Below, one piece after another: positions 9,712 to 17,536 of a stretch of 36,873 nucleotides of DNA. The position numbers and the translations under genes were made by a program. Each line of letters begins with the position of its first letter. Positions within the stretch are counted from its first letter, which is position 1. The notes under the pieces were generated by a model, which saw nothing but the letters and a program-made list of their open reading frames with translations, was not told the DNA's origin and ran no database searches. This DNA is from Desulfobacterales bacterium (lineage in GTDB: Bacteria > Desulfobacterota > Desulfobacteria > Desulfobacterales > UBA11574): contig JAHECI010000001.1 of assembly GCA_024641825.1 (NCBI GenBank), forward strand, positions 1 through 36,873, written 5' to 3'.

Positions 9712-10026
9712 TTACTTGGGTGTGCCCGGACCCTCGCTAATCGCTTTTTTCAGCTCCCGTATCTCCTTTTTCAGCCCCTTCAATTCATCGCTCGTTACAA
9801 CATCGGCCTTTTTCATAAAATCTTTAACAGCCTTTTGCACCTTTTCTTCCAGCTTTGTCTGTGTTTCGTCGTACCTTTTCTGAAGATCTTCCAAAAATTT
9901 CGTTCCTTCATTTTCAGTCATTTTGCCCTTGTTTACAAGCTCTCTGGCCAGGTCTTCAACCTCATCCTTGGCGATGAGGGCCAGGCCGATACCGGTCAAC
10001 ATGGATTTTTTGATTATATTAAGCAT
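9712..10026 (-). CDS. Phasin-like / polyhydroxyalkanoate granule-associated family protein
   Basis: 104-aa coiled-coil-rich protein MLNIIKKSMLTGIGLALIAKDEVEDLARELVNKGKMTENEGTKFLEDL; adjacent to ubiB. Confidence 0.7.
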   Translation of the reverse strand: MLNIIKKSMLTGIGLALIAKDEVEDLARELVNKGKMTENEGTKFLEDLQKRYDETQTKLEEKVQKAVKDFMKKADVVTSDELKGLKKEIRELKKAISEGPGTPK

Positions 10027-10045
10027 CAGAGCCTCCTTAGGGTTC

Positions 10046-11200
10046 TTACTTCAATTTTCCGATCAACGCACTGGCAATGGTGTTTTTCTGGATCTCCTTG
10101 GTGCCTTCATAAATCTCGGTGATTTTGGCATCCCGGTAAAAGCGCTCGACTTCATACTCTGCCATGTATCCGTATCCTCCAAGCAGTTGAATGGCTTCAT
10201 CGGCGACTTCAACAGCAGTACGTGCGGCATACATCTTGGCCATGGATGTCAATTTTGGATCGATACGCCCCTTGTCAAAGTTCCAGGCAGCTTTGTAGGT
10301 TATAAGTCTCGAAAGCTCTATTTTTGTGGCCATATCCGCCAGCTTGTGCTGGGTGACTTGGAACTGGGCAATTTTTTTCCCGAACTGCTCTCTCTGTTTT
10401 ACATAAGCCAACGCGCGATCAAAAGCGCCCTGTGCGGTCCCGAGTGCCTGGGCGGCAACCAAGATTCTGCTTTCGTCAAAAAACTCCAGCACATGGTAGA
10501 AGCCCTTCCCTTCTTTTCCGATAAGATTTGAAGCCGGAACACGGACATCTTTAAAGTTAACCTCGGCCGTAGACATCATGTGGATGCCCATTTTTTCACC
10601 GACATCCGTGGCGGACACACCCTTTCGATGGGCCTCCACCAGAATCAAGCTTATTCCGCGATACGTCGGTTTGCTTTCCGGGTCGGTTTGGCAGAGAACA
10701 CAGAAAAAACCGGCAGTTTCACCATTGGTAATGAATATTTTCGATCCGTTTATGACCCATTCATCCCCATCTTTTTCTGCCGTTGTATTCATGAAGGTAA
10801 TATCAGAACCGTGATCCGGTTCTGTGAAAGCACCTGCAGAAAGCATTTCCCCTTCTGCAACGGCCGGCAAATATTTTTCCTTGAGGGCATCACTGCCAAA
10901 ACGCAAAATGCATTCCGATGCAAACCCGGCAAGGATCAACGCACTGCCGATGGTAGAATCCCGGCTGCAGAACTCCTCGGCAACAAGGATATTTTCCAAC
11001 ACGCCAAGCCCCTGGCCGGAATATTCTTCCGGAAAATGAATGCCGATGAATCCCAGATCAGCGGCTTTTCTCCAAATCTTTTCCGGAAATTCATGTTTTC
11101 TGTCGAGTTCGAGTGCAAGGGTCTTGTCAAATTCACCCTTGGCAAAATCCCTGGCTGCTTTCTGAATCTCTTTTTGTGATTTTGTCAGTTCAAAATCCAT
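10046..11200 (-). CDS. Acyl-CoA dehydrogenase
   Basis: AFTEPDHGSDI, VINGSKIFITNG, LGGYGYMAEYEVERFYRDAKITEIYEGTKEIQ. Confidence 0.95.
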   Translation of the reverse strand: MDFELTKSQKEIQKAARDFAKGEFDKTLALELDRKHEFPEKIWRKAADLGFIGIHFPEEYSGQGLGVLENILVAEEFCSRDSTIGSALILAGFASECILRFGSDALKEKYLPAVAEGEMLSAGAFTEPDHGSDITFMNTTAEKDGDEWVINGSKIFITNGETAGFFCVLCQTDPESKPTYRGISLILVEAHRKGVSATDVGEKMGIHMMSTAEVNFKDVRVPASNLIGKEGKGFYHVLEFFDESRILVAAQALGTAQGAFDRALAYVKQREQFGKKIAQFQVTQHKLADMATKIELSRLITYKAAWNFDKGRIDPKLTSMAKMYAARTAVEVADEAIQLLGGYGYMAEYEVERFYRDAKITEIYEGTKEIQKNTIASALIGKLK

Positions 11201-11442
11201 CTTGCTCCTCCATCACGTTGAAGGTTTTACGATAGATAGGGGGGTATCTTTTTTAGGAATTTAGCATATGCCCTGCCCTATTGCAAGGAGTTTGAAGGTC
11301 AGCAGCCATTGCAAACCCTGCCACTTCTTAAACATTCGCAAAAGGTGCTTGACGGATCCCTTTGACTGGAATAGTTACATATTTTAGGCCTTTTTCGAAA
11401 CCGTCCACATTAACACATAACTTGGAAAGGAAATTAGACCCT

Positions 11443-12192
11443 ATGCCGTTTTCAATTGCCCTTGCCGGAAAAGGAGGCACCGGGAAAACAACCGTAGCAG
11501 GTCTGCTCATCAAATATCTGGTAAAGACCGGCAGGACGCCGGTTCTTGCGGTAGATGCAGACAGTAACGCAAACTTAAATGAAGTCTGTGGTCTTGAAGT
11601 CACCGATACCCTGGGCAACGCTCGTGAAGAAATGAAAAAGGGAATTGTGCCCAGCGGAATGACCAAGGACATTTTTATGAACATGAAACTACAGCAGGCG
11701 GTTGTGGAGGACGACGGATACGACCTCATTGTAATGGGACAGCCTGAAGGCCCGGGATGTTATTGTGCTGCAAATACCCTTCTCACAGGATTTTTGGAGA
11801 AACTGACGGGAAATTATCCTTACATCGTCATGGATAATGAAGCTGGAATGGAGCACATCAGCCGGCTAACCACCAGTAATGTCGACGTCCTCCTCACGAT
11901 TTCAGACACCTCCCGCCGGGGGCTACAGGCGGCCGTTCGAATTAACGATCTGGCAAAAAATTTGAATATCGGTGTCTCCAAAAGCTACCTAATAATCAAT
12001 CAGACCAAAGAAGCGCCGTCCGATACGGTTCTGAACATCATTAAAGAAAATGGGTTAGAGCTTGCCGGAACCATCCCCGAAGACCCTACCGTATATGAAT
12101 ATGATCTGAACGGTCGTCCGACCATCGAACTGCCGGAAGACAATACGGCGGTTATGGCTGCATATGAAATATTTGATAAAATAATCGAGTAG
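11443..12192 (+). CDS. cooC: CooC-like carbon monoxide dehydrogenase maturation ATPase
   Basis: Deviant Walker A ALAGKGGTGKTTVAG; VDADSNANL; GQPEGPGCYCAANTLL (CxC); VMDNEAGMEHISR. Confidence 0.88.
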   Translation: MPFSIALAGKGGTGKTTVAGLLIKYLVKTGRTPVLAVDADSNANLNEVCGLEVTDTLGNAREEMKKGIVPSGMTKDIFMNMKLQQAVVEDDGYDLIVMGQPEGPGCYCAANTLLTGFLEKLTGNYPYIVMDNEAGMEHISRLTTSNVDVLLTISDTSRRGLQAAVRINDLAKNLNIGVSKSYLIINQTKEAPSDTVLNIIKENGLELAGTIPEDPTVYEYDLNGRPTIELPEDNTAVMAAYEIFDKIIE

Positions 12193-12208
12193 CGCCTTTT
12201 GTGACGAC

Positions 12209-13159
12209 ATGAAAAAAACAGGCTTTCTGTACGATGAAAGATATCTGCTTCACGATACAGGCCCGAATCATCCTGAGTCGCCCGAAAGACTCAAGGCTAT
12301 TTATCAAGGGATAAAACAAGCCGGCCTCCTCCCCAAGCTGACCTTAATTCAGGCGATGCAGGCGGATTTAGAGTGGGTTGAAACTGTCCATTCAAAAAAT
12401 TATATCCAACGCTTTGAAGCTGCCTGCCGTTCGGGTAGTACCACGTTTGATTATCCGGACAATCAAATGTGTGCCGAAACTTTCGAGACGGCGCTTCTGG
12501 CCGTAGGCGGGGTACTCGATGCCACGCGACAGGTCATGACCGGTCAAATAGACAATGTTTTTTGTGCGGTCAGGCCGCCGGGCCATCATGCTGAACGTGA
12601 ATTCGCCATGGGATTCTGCTATTTCAACAACGTTGCAATCGCCGCCAGATATCTTCAAGCAGAATGGGGCATTCAAAGGGTTGGAATCGTGGATTTCGAC
12701 GTGCATCATGGAAACGGCACCCAACACATTTTTGAAGAAGATCCTACGGTATTCTATTACTCCATTCATCAGCACCCGACATTTGCTTTTCCAGGAACTG
12801 GTCGTGTTTTTGAAACCGGCAACGGTGAAGGAGAGGGCTCGACTCGGAATTATCCGGTTTTACCGGGTCATGGAGACAAGGAATACCAGGGCCTTGTGGA
12901 AAGAGATCTTATGCCGGTGATGGAAGCATTCAGCCCTGAAGTAATCTTGGTGTCAGCGGGTTTTGATGCCCATGTCGACGACGACATGTCAGACATACAA
13001 CTTTCAACAGAGGGATTTTCAAGGATCATGCAGAGGATCGTCGCCCTGGCCGATTTTTGCTCAAACGGAAGATTGATTTCCGTCCTTGAGGGAGGATACT
13101 GCATAAAACGTCTACCGGAACTTGCGGCGAACCATGTTAAAATTTTATTGAACATTTAA
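12209..13159 (+). CDS. Histone deacetylase family protein (AcuC/HDAC-like)
   Basis: RPPGHHAE, DFDVHHGNGTQ, SAGFDAH, LEGGY: the Zn/charge-relay residues appear intact. Confidence 0.93.
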   Translation: MKKTGFLYDERYLLHDTGPNHPESPERLKAIYQGIKQAGLLPKLTLIQAMQADLEWVETVHSKNYIQRFEAACRSGSTTFDYPDNQMCAETFETALLAVGGVLDATRQVMTGQIDNVFCAVRPPGHHAEREFAMGFCYFNNVAIAARYLQAEWGIQRVGIVDFDVHHGNGTQHIFEEDPTVFYYSIHQHPTFAFPGTGRVFETGNGEGEGSTRNYPVLPGHGDKEYQGLVERDLMPVMEAFSPEVILVSAGFDAHVDDDMSDIQLSTEGFSRIMQRIVALADFCSNGRLISVLEGGYCIKRLPELAANHVKILLNI

Positions 13160-13298
13160 CCCGGAGCCTTCTGATACGAAGAACCCAAAAGAATCGAAAA
13201 TGTTCAATGGTTTTCAACACAAAAAATTGTCGTTTAGAAGGGTTTGCTCAAAACATGAAAAATTGAAAGACTAAGATCTACAACCATTGGAGGCTAAA

Positions 13299-13961
13299 AT
13301 GTTTATCAGCAAAATAATGACTAAAAATCCCGTCACCGTTGACCCAGACGCTGATATCTTACAGGCACAGGAACTATTGGCCAAACATCGGTTCCACCAG
13401 CTTCCCGTGGTCGACGCACATAATTTTCTCATTGGAATCGTCACGGATCGTGATATCAGAAGTGCGTTGCCCTCCGTTCATCTGGAAGATGACCTCGGAA
13501 AGGCGGAACGGAAACGTTTTTCAGAAATTAAAATAAAAGATATCATGACAAAAGATCCCGTCACCATTTCTTCCTTATATACCCTCCAAGACGCCCTTAT
13601 TCTGTTGCAAAAAAAACGTGTCGGAGCATTTCCGGTTGTCGATGACGCGGGTATTCTTAAAGGCATTATCTCTGTTAGCGACCTGTTAAAGGAACTCATC
13701 ACCGTCTTGGGATTAGAAGAACCCGGAACCCTGTTGTGCATTATCGTTGAGAATAAAATCGGACAAATGAAAAAGATTGTTGATGCCATTACTGAGGAAC
13801 ATATTTCATTCGGCAGTGTTCTGGTTGCCAGATACTGGGAAGAGGGAAAGCGGGCGGTTTTCCCCTATCTTTTAACTCAAAATATCGGTCCATTGAAAAG
13901 AAAGCTTAAAAATATGGGGTATACATTGCTCGACCCAATGGATTGGAATGTGGATCAATAA
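13299..13961 (+). CDS. Tandem CBS-domain protein with C-terminal ACT-like region (AcuB-like)
   Basis: Two CBS repeats (SKIMTKNPVTV...GIVTDRDIR; KDIMTKDPVTI...GIISVSDLL) then a ~70-aa regulatory tail; GGAGG SD. Confidence 0.85.
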   Translation: MFISKIMTKNPVTVDPDADILQAQELLAKHRFHQLPVVDAHNFLIGIVTDRDIRSALPSVHLEDDLGKAERKRFSEIKIKDIMTKDPVTISSLYTLQDALILLQKKRVGAFPVVDDAGILKGIISVSDLLKELITVLGLEEPGTLLCIIVENKIGQMKKIVDAITEEHISFGSVLVARYWEEGKRAVFPYLLTQNIGPLKRKLKNMGYTLLDPMDWNVDQ

Positions 13962-13968
13962 CCCTAAA

Positions 13969-14838
13969 ATGACTGATGGAAAACAAAACGTTAAAGATCG
14001 CCAAAAATTTATAGATACCCCTTATAAAGATCTTTATATCTACTATCTTGAAGGCCGGTTGAAATCGAACCCTAAAATATTCCACGATCATTTTATCGGC
14101 AACTGGCAAGAAGATGAATTCTCTTTTCTTTTCTTTTCCAGACCCTCTCCGGAGGAAGTGGAAAAAATACTCCGTTCAAACCCCGGTTCGGCCCTTCTTG
14201 AAGAATTCCAAATGACATACGACCAGTGGCAGGGTGACAAGATCACCCCCTTTAAGATCGGTCGGTTTCATATCATACCCCCCTGGGGAAAACCGTCGAA
14301 CAGAACGGGTACATCCCCGGAAGATCTCACCGTTCTTCTCGATCCGGGTGTGGTATTCGGCAATGGGTTGCATACCACAACCCAAGATTGCCTCGAAGCC
14401 CTTGAAATGGTATTCCTCCGAGAAAACATCGCGTCCGCCCTCGATCTGGGAACAGGAACGGGCCTGCTATCCCTTGCCGTATCGTTGCTCGGCTGTAAAA
14501 CCACACTGGCCGTCGACGTTAATTTTTTAGCCGCAAATACCGCCCTAAGAAACGTCCGCTTAAACGGTTTGGAAAACACCATTCTGGTCGCTCAAGGTCG
14601 GGCCGAGGATTTTATTGACTCACCTTCAGATCTTATGATAGCAAATATCCACTATGATGTTATGAAGCAGCTAATAATATCTCAAGGTTTTTTGAAAAAA
14701 AAATGGTTTATTCTGTCCGGCCTTTTGCGAAGCCAGGCGAGGGATTTACGCTTTAAATTGTCGCGGCTCCCAATACGTATCATTAAAGAATGGTCGCGTG
14801 AGGACATCTGGCATACTTTTTTAGCAAAGAAAGGTTGA
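13969..14838 (+). CDS. prmA: PrmA-like ribosomal protein L11 methyltransferase family
   Basis: LLDPGVVFGNGLHTTTQDCL, ALDLGTGTGLLSLAVSLLG, VDVNFLAANTALRNVRLNGL, IANIHYDV, ILSGLLRSQ. Confidence 0.8.
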   Translation: MTDGKQNVKDRQKFIDTPYKDLYIYYLEGRLKSNPKIFHDHFIGNWQEDEFSFLFFSRPSPEEVEKILRSNPGSALLEEFQMTYDQWQGDKITPFKIGRFHIIPPWGKPSNRTGTSPEDLTVLLDPGVVFGNGLHTTTQDCLEALEMVFLRENIASALDLGTGTGLLSLAVSLLGCKTTLAVDVNFLAANTALRNVRLNGLENTILVAQGRAEDFIDSPSDLMIANIHYDVMKQLIISQGFLKKKWFILSGLLRSQARDLRFKLSRLPIRIIKEWSREDIWHTFLAKKG

Positions 14839-14840
14839 CA

Positions 14841-15680
14841 ATGTATATCAAATGCTGGGGGTCAAGAGGCTCCATTCCAGTTTCGGGGAGAGATTTCATA
14901 AAATACGGTGGTGATACCACTTGTCTGGAAATCAGAACCAAAAGTGACGACATCATCATCGTTGATGCCGGAACCGGCATACGACGGCTCGGCAACCGTT
15001 TAATCCAGGAAAACCGACACAAGTACAACATTATTTTCACCCATGCCCACTGGGATCATTTAATGGGATTCCCCTTTTTCAAGCCCCTCTACAGTGAAGC
15101 GGCTGAATTCAGGATGTACCGGTGCCCGTTTCACAGTGAATTTGTGGAAAACATCCTTTCCAGGATCATGACCCCGCCAAGCTTTCCGGTGAGATATTCT
15201 GAAATAAGCGCAAAAATGGAATATGTCGGGGCTTTTGTTGAGGCGTTTCAAATCGGATCTGTAACGATAACACCGATCCCAATCAGTCATCCAAACAAAG
15301 GGAGCGGATACAAATTTACCGAAAACGGCAAATCTTTCGTCTTTCTGACCGATAATGAACTGGATTTCGTACATCCCGGCGGTCTGACGTATACGGACTA
15401 TCTGGAATTTTCTGCAGGTGCTGACCTTTTTATTCATGATGCCGAATACATCCCTGAAGAGTATCCCTCCACCATAGAATGGGGGCACTCGGTATTTACC
15501 AGAACCCTCGATCTTGCCCTTGAAGCCGGAGTCAAACAGTTTGGCTTGTTTCATTTAAACCAGGAGCGGACGGATCGTCAAGTGGATGATATTGTCGAGA
15601 CCTGCAGACAAACCATCGCCGACAGAGGTCATAAACTTGAATGTTTCGCTGTGGGCTGCGATATGACGTTTAGTCTGTAA
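14841..15680 (+). CDS. MBL-fold metallohydrolase
   Basis: CWGSRGSIPVSG..YGGDTTCLEI, HAHWDH (HxHxDH), FLTDNE, HDAEY, GHS. Confidence 0.88.
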   Translation: MYIKCWGSRGSIPVSGRDFIKYGGDTTCLEIRTKSDDIIIVDAGTGIRRLGNRLIQENRHKYNIIFTHAHWDHLMGFPFFKPLYSEAAEFRMYRCPFHSEFVENILSRIMTPPSFPVRYSEISAKMEYVGAFVEAFQIGSVTITPIPISHPNKGSGYKFTENGKSFVFLTDNELDFVHPGGLTYTDYLEFSAGADLFIHDAEYIPEEYPSTIEWGHSVFTRTLDLALEAGVKQFGLFHLNQERTDRQVDDIVETCRQTIADRGHKLECFAVGCDMTFSL

Positions 15681-15709
15681 CTCGAATCTTTCCGTTCTTT
15701 GTCTTTGTA

Positions 15710-16474
15710 ATGATGGATGACCCTATTCAAATAGCTGCAAAAGATCTTGCCAACACCCAAAAAGTTGTCGCCTTAACCGGCGCCGGGATCTCTGTTGAAA
15801 GTGGAATTCCCCCCTTCAGGGGGAAAGGCGGATTGTGGGAAAAATTCGATCCCATGGAGTACGCCCATATCAACGCTTTTATGAAAAATCCGGCCAAGGT
15901 TTGGAATGTCCTCATCAAAGAAATGAAAGAAATCATCGACAAAGCCAAGCCCAATGATGCCCACAAAGGGCTGGCCAGACTCGAAGATCTTGGAATATTA
16001 ACAACGATCATCACCCAGAATGTCGATGGCCTTCACCAAGTGGCCGGCAATACGGACGTCATCGAATTTCACGGAAATTTTGCATGGCAACGGTGTTTGG
16101 ACTGCGGCAGTCGATGCGAAACCGCCAAAATCGATGTAACGCGCATTCCCCCCCGATGCGAATGCGGCGGGATTTACAGACCGGACTGTATCTTCTTTGG
16201 TGAGATGATCCCGCCACAACATCTGTATCGGTCTGAAAAGGTCGCTTCCAACTGCAACATCATGCTGGTGGTGGGGACATCGGCCCGTATTCAACCCGCC
16301 GCTTCCATTCCTGTTATGGCAAAGCAGGCCGGGGCAAAGGTCATAGAAATCAATACCGAAAGAACACCTCTTTCAGAAAAAATCAGTGATTATATCATCC
16401 TGGGAAAGGCCGGCGAGGTAATAAAACGATTAACCGCCGAAATCGAACGTTTGAAGAATTTGAACCCTATTTAA
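15710..16474 (+). CDS. Sir2-family NAD-dependent protein deacylase
   Basis: LTGAGISVESGIPPFRG, TQNVDGLHQ, EFHGN, CLDCGSRC...CECGG Zn site, VVGTSARIQPAAS. Confidence 0.95.
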   Translation: MMDDPIQIAAKDLANTQKVVALTGAGISVESGIPPFRGKGGLWEKFDPMEYAHINAFMKNPAKVWNVLIKEMKEIIDKAKPNDAHKGLARLEDLGILTTIITQNVDGLHQVAGNTDVIEFHGNFAWQRCLDCGSRCETAKIDVTRIPPRCECGGIYRPDCIFFGEMIPPQHLYRSEKVASNCNIMLVVGTSARIQPAASIPVMAKQAGAKVIEINTERTPLSEKISDYIILGKAGEVIKRLTAEIERLKNLNPI

Positions 16475-16492
16475 CCCAAGCAGGAACCCGCG

Positions 16493-17113
16493 ATGCTCCG
16501 TGCAAACCTTTACGAAAAAGACATCGACATCGAGCCGTATGTCTCTTCCACCGACTGTAGGGCTTGCGGATTTCACAGCCGGACAGAGTTTATAGACAAA
16601 CTTCGCGCTGGACAGCTCAAGCCCTCCCATTGCAAGATGGCAAAGATGCGCTTTTTTCCTTTACTCTGGGCGGCAAGGCCCAATGAGATTCTGCCCGAAG
16701 TGGAGGTTTTGCAACTCCCGAATCCGGTCCCCGCCGGACTTTTTCCAATCAATCAGCCGGGAGAAAATTCTCCCATCTTGGTCTCGGGCAACTCAAAGCT
16801 TACCGGTGAGGTTCTCACGGCAGTCCTTTCCACGACCTTGAGCCCATTCTGGTACCTGGTTGTGGACACGGATGGACATACTGTGGACATGGCCATGGTC
16901 TACGAAGCTCTCACCGCTGAACGGGTTATCCAGGGACTGTCTCAAGAAAAAGTGGATCGAATCGCTCCGGAATCGACCCTTTTCCTGCCGGGCTTTGCGG
17001 CTTCGATCCGCGATCAACTGGCAGCACAAAGTGGTCGGCCGGTAACCGTTGGACCGGTGTGCGCTGCTGAGCTTCCTATTTTTTTTGGAAAAACCCACTG
17101 GAAGTTGGCTTGA
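16493..17113 (+). CDS. AcsC/CdhE-like mini protein: degenerate AcsC-type Fe-S domain plus C-terminal corrinoid-binding domain, no TIM barrel
   Basis: STDCRACGFHSRTEFIDKLRAGQLKPSHC keeps the AcsC N-terminal Cx2Cx4(C)x16C spacing; ILVSGNSKLTGEVLTA..FWYLVVDTDGHTV...LTAERVIQ...LFLPGFAASIRDQLAAQSGRPVTVGPVCAAELPIFF resembles the CFeSP large-subunit C-terminal domain; 206 aa in total. Confidence 0.72.
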   Translation: MLRANLYEKDIDIEPYVSSTDCRACGFHSRTEFIDKLRAGQLKPSHCKMAKMRFFPLLWAARPNEILPEVEVLQLPNPVPAGLFPINQPGENSPILVSGNSKLTGEVLTAVLSTTLSPFWYLVVDTDGHTVDMAMVYEALTAERVIQGLSQEKVDRIAPESTLFLPGFAASIRDQLAAQSGRPVTVGPVCAAELPIFFGKTHWKLA

Positions 17114-17536
17114 CACACGTTCACAACGCTTCGGTCTAACCCGCATTTTCCATGAAAAACATCCAGTAGATTAAAAGGGCTAAACTCCCAACGCAAATCC
17201 AAAATTACAGCTCTATCCATCGGTCTTTCGCAATACACCGTCATCCTCAAAAAGATATTGATAAACGATCGCATGCCATGCCATTATCTATTACAGGCCA
17301 TGGATTTCTACACATACCCAACCTGAGCCCTGGCTCAACGAAAATTCAGGATCCGATGGCCGATGTTGCGGATATCTCTATTTTTCATATGCCCCCTGAA
17401 CACGTACACTTGAACAGATCGGCCGGCCAAAAAATATATGGGGTCAATCTGGAAGAACCGTTGAAAATTGGGGCTATCCAAAAAAATGAGACCATCGACG
17501 ACTGACCCTCGAGGCCCAAAGGAACCGACCGTACCC

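Noticed and set aside
17278-17505. 75-aa ORF before the asmA-like gene
   Set aside because: No SD or homology; likely intergenic
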